Of a stretch of 64,000 bases of DNA, positions 7,875 through 17,079 are shown one piece after another. Under the pieces are notes generated by a model. It ran no database searches. It was not told where the DNA came from and saw only the letters and a program-made list of their open reading frames with translations. Position 1 is the first letter of the stretch. Each line of letters starts with the position of its first letter. Position numbers and translations under genes: made by a program. This DNA is from an uncultured Duncaniella sp. (lineage in GTDB: Bacteria > Bacteroidota > Bacteroidia > Bacteroidales > Muribaculaceae), in contig CATWQI010000009.1 in the NCBI GenBank assembly GCA_958352885.1, forward strand, positions 1 through 64,000. The letters are read 5' to 3'.

Positions 7875-9545
7875 ATGTCCAACGAAAATCTTATACAGAT
7901 ATACGCATCCAGTTTCCGCAAAAACTGGGAACTACCGGCACTTTCCGAATTCGGCACAGGCAACACCATGACCTATGCTGATCTCGCACGCAGGATTGCC
8001 GCAACACACCTATTATATAAGGAGTGCGGTGTCAAACGCGGCGACAAGATAGCTCTGATGGGGAAAAACTCCATCAACTGGGTGGTGACTTATATGGCGA
8101 CCATAACATATGGAGCTGTGATTGTGCCGGTGCTTCATGATTTCAACGTTCAGGACGCCCAACATATCATAAACCACTCGGAAAGCGTGCTGCTTTTCAT
8201 CAACGACGTGATTTTCGAGAATATGGAATTCGAGAAAATCCCAAGGATAAAAGCTGTGTTCTCGCTTGACAGCCGCATAGTGCTCGCCGAACACCCCGCC
8301 AACAACCGCACCGCTGAAAAGTATCTGGCACGTCTCAGCGAAAAGATGCGCCGCAAATATCCTCATGGATTCACTACCGTTGACGTAGACTATCCAGAAA
8401 TCGATGAGGATACTCTCGCCGAAATAAACTACACATCAGGCACCACCGGATTTTCCAAAGGTGTCATGCTGACACTGCATAACCTTGGCGGCAATGTGCG
8501 TTTCGGAATCCGGTCGCACCTTCACTACAGAGGCTCAAGAGCATTGTCCTTCCTCCCGCTCGCCCATGCCTATGGCTGTGCGTTCGACATGCTGACCCCA
8601 CTTGCCACAGGGACACATATTACCTTGCTTGGCAAACTTCCCACACCAAAACTGCTACTGAAAGCATTTGCCGAAGTTCGTCCGAACCTCATCATCTGCG
8701 TGCCACTCATCCTTGAAAAAATCTATCGCAACAAGCTACGTCCTGTGATTGAAAAGCCGGCTATCAGCCGTCTTCTCAAAATCCCTGGCGTAAACAAGAT
8801 GGTGTACCGAAAAATACGCAATCAGCTCATCGAAGCTTTCGGCGGACAATTCGAAGAGGTAATAGTAGGTGGAGCCCCGCTCAACCACGAAGTGGAAGAA
8901 TTCCTCCACCGCATCAAATTCCCCTTCACCGTTGGCTACGGCATGACTGAATGCGGACCGCTCATCAGCTATACCCCATGGAGAAAATTCATTGTAAGTT
9001 CATCGGGCAGAACCCTTCCGCACATCATGGAAAGTAAAATAGCCGGTAGCTCAGACCAGTCGACAATTCCTGGTGAAATATGCGTACGTGGCGAGAATGT
9101 GATGCGAGGATATTACAAAAATCCGGAAGCCACCGAGGCTGTGCTCGATGCCGAAGGCTGGCTTCACACAGGCGACATGGGAACCCGGTCGGCTGACGGG
9201 ACCATATTCATACGTGGCAGATACAAGACCATGATTCTGAGCGCAAACGGTCAGAACATTTATCCGGAAGAAATTGAGGCTAAACTCAACAACATGCCAT
9301 ACGTGGCAGAGAGCCTGGTGGTAGAACGTGGAAAGCATCTCGTAGCGCTCGTCTACCCCGATTACGAAGCTATGGACCGGGACCATGTATCAAACGAGAA
9401 ACTCCCCGACATTATGGAACAAGTCCGGTCCGACCTAAACAAACTCGTAGCACCTTACGAGCGGATAGACCGCATACAGCTTATTGCCAACGAGTTCGAG
9501 AAAACACCCAAACGCTCTATAAAACGCTATCTCTATAATGCGTAA
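7875..9545 (+). CDS. AMP-forming long-chain acyl-CoA ligase
   Basis: ANL-superfamily enzyme that activates a fatty acid to its CoA ester through an acyl-adenylate. About 556 residues. The adenylate P-loop YTSGTTGFSKGV, the A5-type motif YGMTECGPL and the A7/A8-type segments WLHTGDMG and IRGRYKTMILSANGQNIYPEEIE are all present; the final Lys region (TPKRSIKRYLY) is intact. The start at 7875 (MSNENLIQIY) is preferred to two upstream ATGs at 7860 and 7866. A thioesterase gene follows 41 bases downstream. The exact acid substrate cannot be read from sequence. Confidence 0.88.
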   Translation: MSNENLIQIYASSFRKNWELPALSEFGTGNTMTYADLARRIAATHLLYKECGVKRGDKIALMGKNSINWVVTYMATITYGAVIVPVLHDFNVQDAQHIINHSESVLLFINDVIFENMEFEKIPRIKAVFSLDSRIVLAEHPANNRTAEKYLARLSEKMRRKYPHGFTTVDVDYPEIDEDTLAEINYTSGTTGFSKGVMLTLHNLGGNVRFGIRSHLHYRGSRALSFLPLAHAYGCAFDMLTPLATGTHITLLGKLPTPKLLLKAFAEVRPNLIICVPLILEKIYRNKLRPVIEKPAISRLLKIPGVNKMVYRKIRNQLIEAFGGQFEEVIVGGAPLNHEVEEFLHRIKFPFTVGYGMTECGPLISYTPWRKFIVSSSGRTLPHIMESKIAGSSDQSTIPGEICVRGENVMRGYYKNPEATEAVLDAEGWLHTGDMGTRSADGTIFIRGRYKTMILSANGQNIYPEEIEAKLNNMPYVAESLVVERGKHLVALVYPDYEAMDRDHVSNEKLPDIMEQVRSDLNKLVAPYERIDRIQLIANEFEKTPKRSIKRYLYNA

Positions 9546-9586
9546 GAGCACCACGCATCCTGCACAGTAACAGTTAAAACCAATCA

Positions 9587-9985
9587 ATGGAATACGTATT
9601 TGAAATGCCTATAAAGGTGCGTGACTACGAGTGTGACGCACAGGGAATAGTAAACAACGCTAACTACCTTCATTACCTGGAGATAACTCGCCATGACTTC
9701 TGCGAAGTGGCAGGATTCACATTCCGAGCCATGCATGAGAGCGGCCTTGACCCGGTGGTACGGAAAATAGACATCGAGTACATCTCGTCACTTACGCTTG
9801 GTGAAACCATGATTTCAAAGCTAAGGATGGAACGACAAGGCGCCAGATTTCTGTTCCGCCAGGACATATTTAATGCTGAGACCGGTACTCCGGTTGTTAG
9901 GGCGACCGTCACTATCGTATGCCTTGAGAACGGCACACTCTCACGTGGCGAACGCCTCGCCGAAGCATTCAGACAATATCTATGA
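9587..9985 (+). CDS. Acyl-CoA thioesterase, 4HBT hotdog fold
   Basis: 132 residues, a typical single hotdog domain. It carries the 4-hydroxybenzoyl-CoA thioesterase signature: DAQGIVNNANYLHYLEITR (residues about 17-35), with the Asp and the Asn/Tyr/Glu positions conserved. It probably hydrolyses acyl-CoA in the cytoplasm; substrate unknown. It lies between the acyl-CoA ligase and dprA, and its stop overlaps the dprA start by four bases (ATGA), so the two are translationally coupled. Confidence 0.88.
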   Translation: MEYVFEMPIKVRDYECDAQGIVNNANYLHYLEITRHDFCEVAGFTFRAMHESGLDPVVRKIDIEYISSLTLGETMISKLRMERQGARFLFRQDIFNAETGTPVVRATVTIVCLENGTLSRGERLAEAFRQYL

Positions 9986-11088
9986 CCGACCTGACCTACC
10001 GCATAGCCTTTTCATCAATCCGCAGGCTCACCCCTGAGCTTGCAGCATCAATTCTGGGTCGTATCGGAAGCGAGGAGCAATTTTTCAAACTTACCGATTC
10101 GCAGCTGTCGGCAGCCATGGGATTCAAAAGCCGTATTTTCGGGGACGACAACAGGGTAAAGCTCCTTGAAGAGGCTAAAGCCGAGGAGGAATTCGTATGC
10201 GAGCACTCAATCACCACTCTCTACTTCACCGACGACCACTATCCGCAGCGGCTCCTTGAATGCGAGGATGCGCCATTGATGCTGTACGGATTAGGCGATT
10301 GCGATCTCAACAGAGCCAGACTTGTATCCATCGTAGGCACCCGGCACGCCACTGCTTACGGCAATGGGTTCGTTGAGCAGCTGGTTAAGGACCTGGCTGA
10401 AAAACTTGACGAAAAGCTGATAATTGTCAGCGGGCTCGCCTACGGAATCGACATCGCCGCACACAAGGCTGCCTTAAGGAACAATGTACCCACAGTGGCT
10501 GTTCTCGCACACGGTCTTAACACCATTTACCCCGCCGACCACCGCTCCACAGCAATAGATATAGTCAAGAGTGGAGGAATGCTACTCACCGATTACCGTA
10601 GCTGCGACAGCATCCATAAAGGCAACTTCCTGGCTCGAAACCGTATTGTGGCAGGACTCTGCGACAGCCTCGTGGTGGCAGAATCAGCATTGCGGGGAGG
10701 GGCACTGGTCACCGCTAAACTTGCATCCGGATACAACAGGGAAGTCATGGCTCTTCCCGGAAGATACAATGACCGGTACTCAGCCGGTTGCAACTCTCTT
10801 ATAAATGCCAACGTAGCCTCTCTCATTACCTCAGCTGACGACCTCATCTCACTGATGGGCTGGAACACACGCCCGATTGAGGAAAGCTCCCAGGGGGAAC
10901 TATTCACCCAATTAACACCCGAGGAAGAAGCCGTGATTGAAATACTGACAACCAAAGGAGATGCCGGCATACACGACTTCACGTCACGCATTGACATCCC
11001 GCTTCCCCGCCTGATGGCTTTACTCATCGACATGGAATTCCGCTCGCTGATACTTCATTTGCCAGGAGGCAGATACAGATTGCGATAA
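9982..11088 (+). CDS. dprA: DNA-processing protein DprA (Smf)
   Basis: Rossmann-fold single-strand-DNA-binding protein that loads RecA on incoming DNA in transformation. 368 residues. Visible are an N-terminal helix-hairpin-helix/SAM-like part, then SIVGTRHATAYG, IVSGLAYGIDIAAHKAAL, GGMLLTDY, FLARNRIVAGL, the ALRGGALVTAKLA loop and ALPGRYNDRYSAGCNSLI, all DprA hallmarks. The C-terminal 60 residues form the winged-helix domain. No other competence gene is nearby; DprA is common in Bacteroidetes regardless of known competence. Confidence 0.93.
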   Translation: MTDLTYRIAFSSIRRLTPELAASILGRIGSEEQFFKLTDSQLSAAMGFKSRIFGDDNRVKLLEEAKAEEEFVCEHSITTLYFTDDHYPQRLLECEDAPLMLYGLGDCDLNRARLVSIVGTRHATAYGNGFVEQLVKDLAEKLDEKLIIVSGLAYGIDIAAHKAALRNNVPTVAVLAHGLNTIYPADHRSTAIDIVKSGGMLLTDYRSCDSIHKGNFLARNRIVAGLCDSLVVAESALRGGALVTAKLASGYNREVMALPGRYNDRYSAGCNSLINANVASLITSADDLISLMGWNTRPIEESSQGELFTQLTPEEEAVIEILTTKGDAGIHDFTSRIDIPLPRLMALLIDMEFRSLILHLPGGRYRLR

Positions 11089-11157
11089 AATTGTTATACT
11101 TATATAATTACCTTCAATCCACGACTCTCTTTCGTATAACCAATACAATAAATACTT

Positions 11158-12033
11158 ATGGAAAAGAAAATAATAGCCCCGTCAGAACTGATAATCAATC
11201 CGGACGGCTCCGTGTTCCATCTCCATATCCGCCCGGAACAGCTCACAGACCGCATAATACTTGTCGGCGACCCGGCACGCGTCAATATGGTAGCATCCTT
11301 CTTTGACTCCATTGATTTCGACATTCAGTCACGTGAATTCCACACCATCGGAGGCACCTACCGTGGCAAACCGATTATGTGTCTCTCTCACGGCATCGGA
11401 CCCGACAATATCGATATCGTAATCAATGAACTTGACGCGCTTGCCAACATCGATTTCAAGACCCGAGAAGTCAAAGATGAAAAACGCCGCCTCACGATGG
11501 TGCGCATAGGTACCTCCGGAGCTCTTCAGCCGGAGCTTAAGCTCGGCACTCCGGTAATAGCTGAGAAAGCCATAGGATTTGACGGTGTCCTGAACTATTA
11601 CGCCGGCAGAAACGAAGTTGCCGACCTTGACTTCGAGCACTCATTCTGCGAATCAGTCGGATGGAATCCCTTGTGGGCAAAACCCTACGTGGTAGATGCC
11701 GACGAGGAACTTGTCAATCTCATCGGTCGAGATGACATGGTACGAGGCAACACCATATCAGCGGTAGGATTCTATGGTCCACAAGGGCGTGAGGTGCGTC
11801 TGCCGCTCGCCAACCCCGATTTGAACCGCCGAATAGAGGAGTTCAGGCACAACGGACGCAAAGTAACAAACTATGAGATGGAATCCGCACCCCTGCAGGG
11901 CCTCTCACGCCTTATGGGTCACCGTGCCATGACGGTGTGCAGCATCATAGCCAACCGCATGAACACAGATGCCAATCCCAACTACAAGACAGCAGTCAGA
12001 GATTTGGTAGCCACCGTACTCGAACGCATCTGA
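11158..12033 (+). CDS. Nucleoside phosphorylase, uridine-phosphorylase-like
   Basis: 291 residues, nucleoside phosphorylase family 1 (PNP/UDP/MTAP fold). The phosphate-binding start ILVGDPARV, the central MVRIGTSGALQPEL and the ribose/base-binding segment NYEMESAPLQGLSRLMGHRAMTV fit uridine phosphorylase-like members. Likely phosphorolysis of a nucleoside to base plus ribose-1-phosphate in the cytoplasm; base preference cannot be settled here. It is monocistronic as far as can be seen: 69 bases after dprA, and ended by a hairpin at 12055. Confidence 0.85.
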   Translation: MEKKIIAPSELIINPDGSVFHLHIRPEQLTDRIILVGDPARVNMVASFFDSIDFDIQSREFHTIGGTYRGKPIMCLSHGIGPDNIDIVINELDALANIDFKTREVKDEKRRLTMVRIGTSGALQPELKLGTPVIAEKAIGFDGVLNYYAGRNEVADLDFEHSFCESVGWNPLWAKPYVVDADEELVNLIGRDDMVRGNTISAVGFYGPQGREVRLPLANPDLNRRIEEFRHNGRKVTNYEMESAPLQGLSRLMGHRAMTVCSIIANRMNTDANPNYKTAVRDLVATVLERI

Positions 12034-12054
12034 CATCCCGGCACTTACAGACAC

Positions 12055-12097
12055 ATCCCCGCAGACAGGCACCGCACTCCCTGGCTGCGGGGATTTT
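12055..12097 (+). terminator. Hairpin terminator after the nucleoside phosphorylase gene
   Basis: A 10-bp stem ATCCCCGCAG/CTGCGGGGAT (12055-12064 with 12085-12094), a 20-base loop and a short T run. It separates this gene from the rnf operon. Confidence 0.65.
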
Positions 12098-12195
12098 CGC
12101 TTCCACGGGCCACAAGGCACGATTATTTTTCCTACGGACTGCCGCCGGCTCCTTGCCATGCTGAAATGGCTGATGGGAGCAGATACGCCATAACG

Positions 12196-12227
12196 TTTGG
12201 TGGTTTTAGGATTTTTTTATAATTTTG
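12196..12227 (+). promoter_or_regulatory. Promoter of the rnfDGEA operon
   Basis: TTTG (12196-12199), a 20-base spacer, then TAATTTTG (12220-12227): a full match to the Bacteroidetes housekeeping promoter, 22 bases before the rnfD start. It shows that the operon really begins at rnfD. Confidence 0.75.
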
Positions 12228-12249
12228 CACGGACTAATACCAAAACTTA

Positions 12250-13206
12250 ATGAGCCAAATTATCACAATTTCCCCATCGCCGCACACGCAAACGCCCACG
12301 ACGGTGACAAAGCTTATGCTTCATGTCATAATTGCGCTGATACCCGCGGTACTGCTGGCACTGTTTTATTTCGGCATCGGTGCCGCTATCGTTATCATCA
12401 CAGCCATAGCAGGCTGCGTAGTCGCCGAATATATCATCACACGTTACATGCTTGGGCAGAAACCATCCATCGGCAATCTTTCAGCCGTGCTCACAGGTTT
12501 GCTCCTCGCACTCAACCTCCCGTCCAACCTTCCTATCTGGATAGTCCTTATCGGTTGTGTAGTCGCAATCGGTATCGGCAAAATGACATTCGGAGGTCTT
12601 GGCTGCAATATTTTCAACCCCGCACTCGTCGGACGTGTTTTCCTCCTCCTTTCATTCCCCGTGCAGATGACATCCTGGCCGCTCCCTATAGTTAACCGCT
12701 GGGATTACGCTGACGCAACTACCGGTGCAACCATCCTCGGTCAGCTGAAAATGGGATTGGTCGAACCTGAAAACATCGACCTCATGGACAAAGCGCTCGG
12801 CATGGCAGGCGGCTCAATGGGTGAAATCGGTGCCATAGCACTGTTACTCGGATTCGTATACCTGCTCTGTACCAAAGTAATCAGCTGGCACATACCCGTG
12901 TCAATCCTTGGCACAGTAGCCATCTTCTCCCTCTGCATCGGCGCACCGGTCGGTGTCGAACTTCTCTCAGGCGGTCTCCTTCTCGGCGCAATCTTCATGG
13001 CGACTGACTATGTGACCTCTCCGATGAGCCAAAGAGGCATGCTCGTCTACGGCGTGATGATAGGCATCATAACCATTGTCATACGCCAGTGGGGCGCATA
13101 TCCTGAAGGTGTATCCTTCGCAATCCTCATAATGAACGGTGTGACCCCGCTCATAAACCGTTATATCAAACCCCGTAAGTTCGGAGAAGGGAGGGTAGCA
13201 GCATGA
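12250..13206 (+). CDS. rnfD: Rnf electron-transport complex subunit D
   Basis: Integral membrane subunit of the ferredoxin:NAD oxidoreductase (ion-pumping) complex. 318 residues with many transmembrane helices. The flavinylation motif is DATTGAT (TGAT at 158-161), where FMN is covalently attached by ApbE in the family. SGLLLALNLPSNLP-like and FNPALVGRVFLL segments are typical of RnfD/NqrB; the short length and the gene order D-G-E-A favour Rnf over Nqr. The first gene of the operon; it overlaps rnfG by four bases. rnfB and rnfC, which normally precede it, are not in the window. Confidence 0.93.
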   Translation: MSQIITISPSPHTQTPTTVTKLMLHVIIALIPAVLLALFYFGIGAAIVIITAIAGCVVAEYIITRYMLGQKPSIGNLSAVLTGLLLALNLPSNLPIWIVLIGCVVAIGIGKMTFGGLGCNIFNPALVGRVFLLLSFPVQMTSWPLPIVNRWDYADATTGATILGQLKMGLVEPENIDLMDKALGMAGGSMGEIGAIALLLGFVYLLCTKVISWHIPVSILGTVAIFSLCIGAPVGVELLSGGLLLGAIFMATDYVTSPMSQRGMLVYGVMIGIITIVIRQWGAYPEGVSFAILIMNGVTPLINRYIKPRKFGEGRVAA

Positions 13207-13790
13207 AGTCGACTCTGACCAATATGATACTCTCGCTCGGCACCATCACTATTGTGGCTGCCGCACTCCTCGCCGGGGTTTACACCATTACCGAGAAACC
13301 AATCAAGGAAGCAGCACTCAACAAACAGATTGAGGCTATCAGCGCTGTGACTCCCGAGTTCAACAACGACCCCGTGGCAGAAGCTGTCGACATCACCCCT
13401 GATGGTGAGTCCACACCACTCAAGGTGTTCCCAGCCAAGAAGGACGGGCAGCTCGTCGGTGCTGCGGTAGAGAGCTATTCGCTTGCCGGTTTCAGCGGTG
13501 AGATTAAGCTGATTTACGGATTCGACCTTGAAGGCAACATCACCGGTTACGAAGTGATGAGCCATGCTGAGACTCCGGGTCTTGGAGCAAAGATGGACGA
13601 ATGGTTCCGTTCCCCTGAAGGGAAACGCAGCGTGATTGGTCTTAACCCTGCCACAACCAACATGACCGTCACCAAAGACGGAGGCGACATTGACGCAATC
13701 ACAGCAGCCACCATCACATCACGAGCTTACCTTGACGCACTCACACGCGCACACAAGGCATTCCTACAGATGTCAGCCGACAATAAATAA
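13203..13790 (+). CDS. rnfG: Rnf electron-transport complex subunit G
   Basis: Membrane-anchored periplasmic flavoprotein of the Rnf complex. 195 residues: one N-terminal transmembrane segment (about 7-28) and an FMN-binding domain. Family features are ETPGLGAKMDEWF (123-135) and DAITAATITSRA (164-175), where the Thr of the final AAT is the expected covalent FMN site. The usual S/T-G-A-T reads T-A-A-T here, a mild deviation. Translationally coupled to rnfD (ATGA overlap). Confidence 0.93.
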   Translation: MKSTLTNMILSLGTITIVAAALLAGVYTITEKPIKEAALNKQIEAISAVTPEFNNDPVAEAVDITPDGESTPLKVFPAKKDGQLVGAAVESYSLAGFSGEIKLIYGFDLEGNITGYEVMSHAETPGLGAKMDEWFRSPEGKRSVIGLNPATTNMTVTKDGGDIDAITAATITSRAYLDALTRAHKAFLQMSADNK

Positions 13791-13828
13791 TGTCACTCCC
13801 GTGTTAAAACCATCTAACGCTTATTATC

Positions 13829-14422
13829 ATGAATTCAAAGCTTAAAATTCTATATAACGGTATTGTCACCGAGAACCCGACATTCGTCCTGATGTTGGGT
13901 ATGTGCCCCACCCTGGGCACAACCGGAAGTGCGCTTACCGGTATGAGCATGGGTCTGGCGACTATGGGCGTCCTCATCTGCTCAAACATTGTAATCTCTC
14001 TTATCAAAAACCTCATACCCGCCAAAGTACGTATCCCGGCTTACATCGTGGTTATCGCCACATTCGTTTCAGTGCTTCAGCTTGTGATGGAGGCATATCT
14101 TCCGGCTCTCAATACTCTGCTTGGCATCTTCATCCCCCTCATCGTGGTAAACTGTATCCTACTCGGACGTGCCGAAGCATTCGCATCACGTCACGGAGTT
14201 GTGGACAGCTGCCTTGACGGTATAGGTATCGGACTTGGTTTCACCGTAGCTCTGACCATCCTCGGCGCCGTACGTGAAATTCTCGGTACCGGCAAAATCT
14301 TCGGAGCCGAAATCTTCCCTGAAACCTACGGCTCGCTGATATTCGTGCTTGCACCCGGAGCGTTCATTGCGCTTGGTCTGCTAATCGCACTCTTCACAAA
14401 ACTCCGCGGAGAGAAATGCTAA
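13829..14422 (+). CDS. rnfE: Rnf electron-transport complex subunit E
   Basis: Integral membrane subunit, 197 residues, six predicted helices. Recognisable RnfE/NqrD segments: NPTFVLMLGMCPTLGTT near the N-terminus with the conserved Cys, IVVNCILLGRAEAFA (about 110-124) and LGAVREILGTGKIFG. It pairs with RnfA to form the membrane iron centre of the complex. 38 bases after rnfG. Confidence 0.94.
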   Translation: MNSKLKILYNGIVTENPTFVLMLGMCPTLGTTGSALTGMSMGLATMGVLICSNIVISLIKNLIPAKVRIPAYIVVIATFVSVLQLVMEAYLPALNTLLGIFIPLIVVNCILLGRAEAFASRHGVVDSCLDGIGIGLGFTVALTILGAVREILGTGKIFGAEIFPETYGSLIFVLAPGAFIALGLLIALFTKLRGEKC

Positions 14423-14462
14423 ATTAACTAATCCGGCTCACCTTTAAAATTCCATCCCAGAG

Positions 14463-15044
14463 ATGTTAGAATACATATCAATCATCATCACGGCAATATT
14501 TGTAAACAACATCATATTTGCCCAGTTCCTCGGAATTTGCCCGTTCATCGGAGTATCACGCAAGCTTTCGTCTGCCACAGGCATGGGAGCTGCGGTGGCA
14601 TTCGTCATGGTCATAGCCACATGCGTCACATGGCTGCTACAGTTCTACGTACTCAATCCGCTCGGATTGCAATTCATGCAGACCATCGTATTTATCCTTG
14701 TGATTGCGGCTCTGGTACAGATGCTTGAAATCATACTTAAGAAGATTGCACCTGTGCTTTACAGCGCACTTGGTGTATTCCTTCCGCTTATCACCACCAA
14801 CTGTGCCGTGCTCGGTGTGGCAATCCTTGTTGTCCGCAACAATCTTGACCTCGGTCAGTCACTCGTCTACGCACTCGCCACAGCCATCGGATTCACAATG
14901 GCAATCTCAATCTTTGCCGGTATCCGCGAGCAGCTCGCATATGCGGCAGTGCCCAAGGCGATGCGCGGAGTGCCCATCGCTCTCATCTGCGCCGGTCTTC
15001 TTGCCATGGCGTTTATGGGCTTCTCAGGCATAAAAATAGGTTAA
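14463..15044 (+). CDS. rnfA: Rnf electron-transport complex subunit A
   Basis: 193 residues, the exact usual length, six helices. VNNIIFAQFLGICPFIGVS near the N-terminus and FLPLITTNCAVLGVA in the middle carry the two conserved Cys motifs that hold the intramembrane Fe-S centre with RnfE. The NNxxxxxFLGxCPF sequence distinguishes RnfA from NqrE. Last gene of the operon; a hairpin follows at 15074. Confidence 0.95.
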   Translation: MLEYISIIITAIFVNNIIFAQFLGICPFIGVSRKLSSATGMGAAVAFVMVIATCVTWLLQFYVLNPLGLQFMQTIVFILVIAALVQMLEIILKKIAPVLYSALGVFLPLITTNCAVLGVAILVVRNNLDLGQSLVYALATAIGFTMAISIFAGIREQLAYAAVPKAMRGVPIALICAGLLAMAFMGFSGIKIG

Positions 15045-15073
15045 TCAGACAAGCCATAATAGCTAATATAGCG

Positions 15074-15109
15074 CCGTCATCCAGCTCCACAGGGGCAGGA
15101 TGACGGTTT
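15074..15109 (+). terminator. Hairpin terminator after rnfA
   Basis: Stem CCGTCATCC/GGATGACGG (15074-15082 with 15098-15106), a 15-base loop, followed by TTT. The T run is short. Confidence 0.55.
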
Positions 15110-15174
15110 CCGTATATACCAACTTTAACCGGATGCGAGGCGTTATAATAGCGTAGATAGCTTTTCTTTATACA

Positions 15175-15960
15175 ATGCACGCTTTCAACTTTCACGTTAT
15201 GGACCGCACACGCCTACATATATCGCCTCGGATTGTCTCTATCATCATGGCAATCCTTATTACTGCTGCCACGATACGGGCACAGGAGCCGGCAGACCAA
15301 GCCACCGGAAGGCATCGCATATCTTACCATTACGGCACACTTATCACCGGAAAGGAGAACAGCTTCGTTCATCTGTACCGCAAGCGCACTATTCCGGTAG
15401 TATCCATCGATTACAGCTACTATATAAACCGCCATTGGGCTGTAGGAGCGGACGCGGCAGTATACATCCCGAACGAGTACCGGATAATGGTCCCGGAGGG
15501 ATATTCTATGATTGAGGACGAATCAAGTAACCGAAATATCACCGCCGGAAGCTTCATGCTCACAGGTTCATACTCCGACATGCTCGGTCCGGTGGAGCTC
15601 ACAGTCGCCCTTGGAGCCGGCTTTACGGAATACACTACCAAAAGTGACAAGTTCTATCTCATGGATAATGCCACAGATGCTGTACACACTCTACAACTCA
15701 AAGGACATTCGGCATTCTTAATGACAATGGCTCCTATGCTGCGCATATCAAAGCCACTGTCACGCACATTGTCAATATTTCTGGAGGGACGCTACAATAT
15801 CCTTATGGGGCACTCATCCTTACGCTTGTCCTATATGCAGGATGCAGCGGAGGGCGCCCCTAAGGGAGAAGCAGAACTGGTGAACAAGCGAATACAAGTT
15901 CGCCTTCCTGATTCATTTTCCCTGACATTCGGCTTCACCCTCCGGTTCGGAGCCCTATAG
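15175..15960 (+). CDS. Putative outer-membrane beta-barrel protein, unknown function
   Basis: Up to 261 residues. An alternative ATG at 15199 (MDRTRLHISP) gives a shorter signal peptide region followed by IVSIIMAILITAATIRAQ and may be the true start. The mature part alternates strands such as TIPVVSIDYSYYINRHWAVGADAAVYIP and closes with FSLTFGFTLRFGAL. I cannot name the family; it is similar in style, not in sequence, to the protein at 196-861. It ends one base before the stop of the convergent porin gene, so the two transcripts must overlap or end inside each other. Confidence 0.65.
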   Translation: MHAFNFHVMDRTRLHISPRIVSIIMAILITAATIRAQEPADQATGRHRISYHYGTLITGKENSFVHLYRKRTIPVVSIDYSYYINRHWAVGADAAVYIPNEYRIMVPEGYSMIEDESSNRNITAGSFMLTGSYSDMLGPVELTVALGAGFTEYTTKSDKFYLMDNATDAVHTLQLKGHSAFLMTMAPMLRISKPLSRTLSIFLEGRYNILMGHSSLRLSYMQDAAEGAPKGEAELVNKRIQVRLPDSFSLTFGFTLRFGAL

Positions 15961-15961
15961 C

Positions 15962-16993
15962 TCAGAATCGTATCACAAACTCGGCACAGACTTTATCCCC
16001 GTCACCCTCGGGAGCTGTCACTCCGTGATGATAGAAGAACTTCTCGTAATCAAGACGGACATCGCAGTGAACGCTCTTATATATGTAACTGAGCGTGCCT
16101 CCGATGGTAAGACGGTTGCGTGCCGGCTGGTTAGTTGCAAGCATCCCGTCAGCGTTGCGTGTACCGGTACTATGGGCTGTCATCCCGTCAAACCGCCCCT
16201 GGAACGAAGCCTGGTTGAACACTCCCACTTTGACAGGCATACGGTAATCCACATAGAAATTATACGCGTGAGCCGGCTTGTGACGCTCATGAGTGTAATG
16301 TTTGTTCATATATTCGCCCTCCACAAGCCACCTGCCTGCACTCCAAGTCACTGAACCGCCAAGCAGATTCATCCTTACCGAATCAGGCTCAAGGCTCTGC
16401 ACTCCGGCAGCAAGCTTGACATTACGCAGACGGTACACAGCCTTGCCTGCATAAGCCATAGTCTTTACCCAACGGTCATGGTCATTAATCGAGGTCGGAT
16501 TAAACGCACCTGCCTCGATTGTGAAGTCACTTCCATCCGATGAGAAGGGGGTGTAAGCGAGTTTAGCGCCTACAGCACGGACATTGCACATGGTCTTCCC
16601 TATAAAGGAACGGTTGGCAAACAGATAATTCGCTGGCGCACGGAAGCAATCGGTGCCGAACGGCATACGGAACTGCCCTGCCTGGAATTTCAACTGACGT
16701 GACAATCCTATCCTGCCCCAGGCGTCAAGTATCTGCATCTTTCCGGCATTGCACAGGTCAGTCTGTATGAAATAGTCGATACTCGGCGCTATCATTCCAT
16801 CAAGCGTCACACGGGCATTTCGCACCTGAAAACGGCTTGCACCACTCTCGGTTTCCATCTCCCACCTGGAGCGTAGAACTCCGTGGATTTTAGGCGTGAG
16901 ATCTACCATGGTCTCTTCTTCGGCAATAGCATCGGGAGCCGACACTGCAGCCACCATGATGACAAACATAAGAACTTTTACAAATCTGAACAT
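15962..16993 (-). CDS. Phosphate-selective porin O/P-type outer-membrane protein
   Basis: 343 residues with a signal peptide (MFRFVKVLMFVIMVAAVSAPDAIA). The mature part fits the porin O/P family: RFQVRNARVTLDGMIAPSIDYFIQTD and LKFQAGQFRMPFG are characteristic strands and turns, and the chain ends in the aromatic VCAEFVIRF. An ion selectivity cannot be read. It lies 86 bases downstream of the ECF sigma gene on the same strand, and may be co-transcribed with it. Confidence 0.82.
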   Translation of the reverse strand: MFRFVKVLMFVIMVAAVSAPDAIAEEETMVDLTPKIHGVLRSRWEMETESGASRFQVRNARVTLDGMIAPSIDYFIQTDLCNAGKMQILDAWGRIGLSRQLKFQAGQFRMPFGTDCFRAPANYLFANRSFIGKTMCNVRAVGAKLAYTPFSSDGSDFTIEAGAFNPTSINDHDRWVKTMAYAGKAVYRLRNVKLAAGVQSLEPDSVRMNLLGGSVTWSAGRWLVEGEYMNKHYTHERHKPAHAYNFYVDYRMPVKVGVFNQASFQGRFDGMTAHSTGTRNADGMLATNQPARNRLTIGGTLSYIYKSVHCDVRLDYEKFFYHHGVTAPEGDGDKVCAEFVIRF

Positions 16994-17079
16994 CTGCTTA
17001 AATATTGAAACGTAATAATATGGTCATGTTAAAAACATTATGTGCGCCCCTCCTTGGAGAGCCGCACATACTGTAAGGG

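Noticed and set aside
12250..15044. Assignment of the operon to Na+-Nqr (nqrBCDE)
   Set aside because: Subunit lengths and the RnfA-type NNIIFAQFLGICPF motif fit Rnf; nqrA/nqrF are absent.
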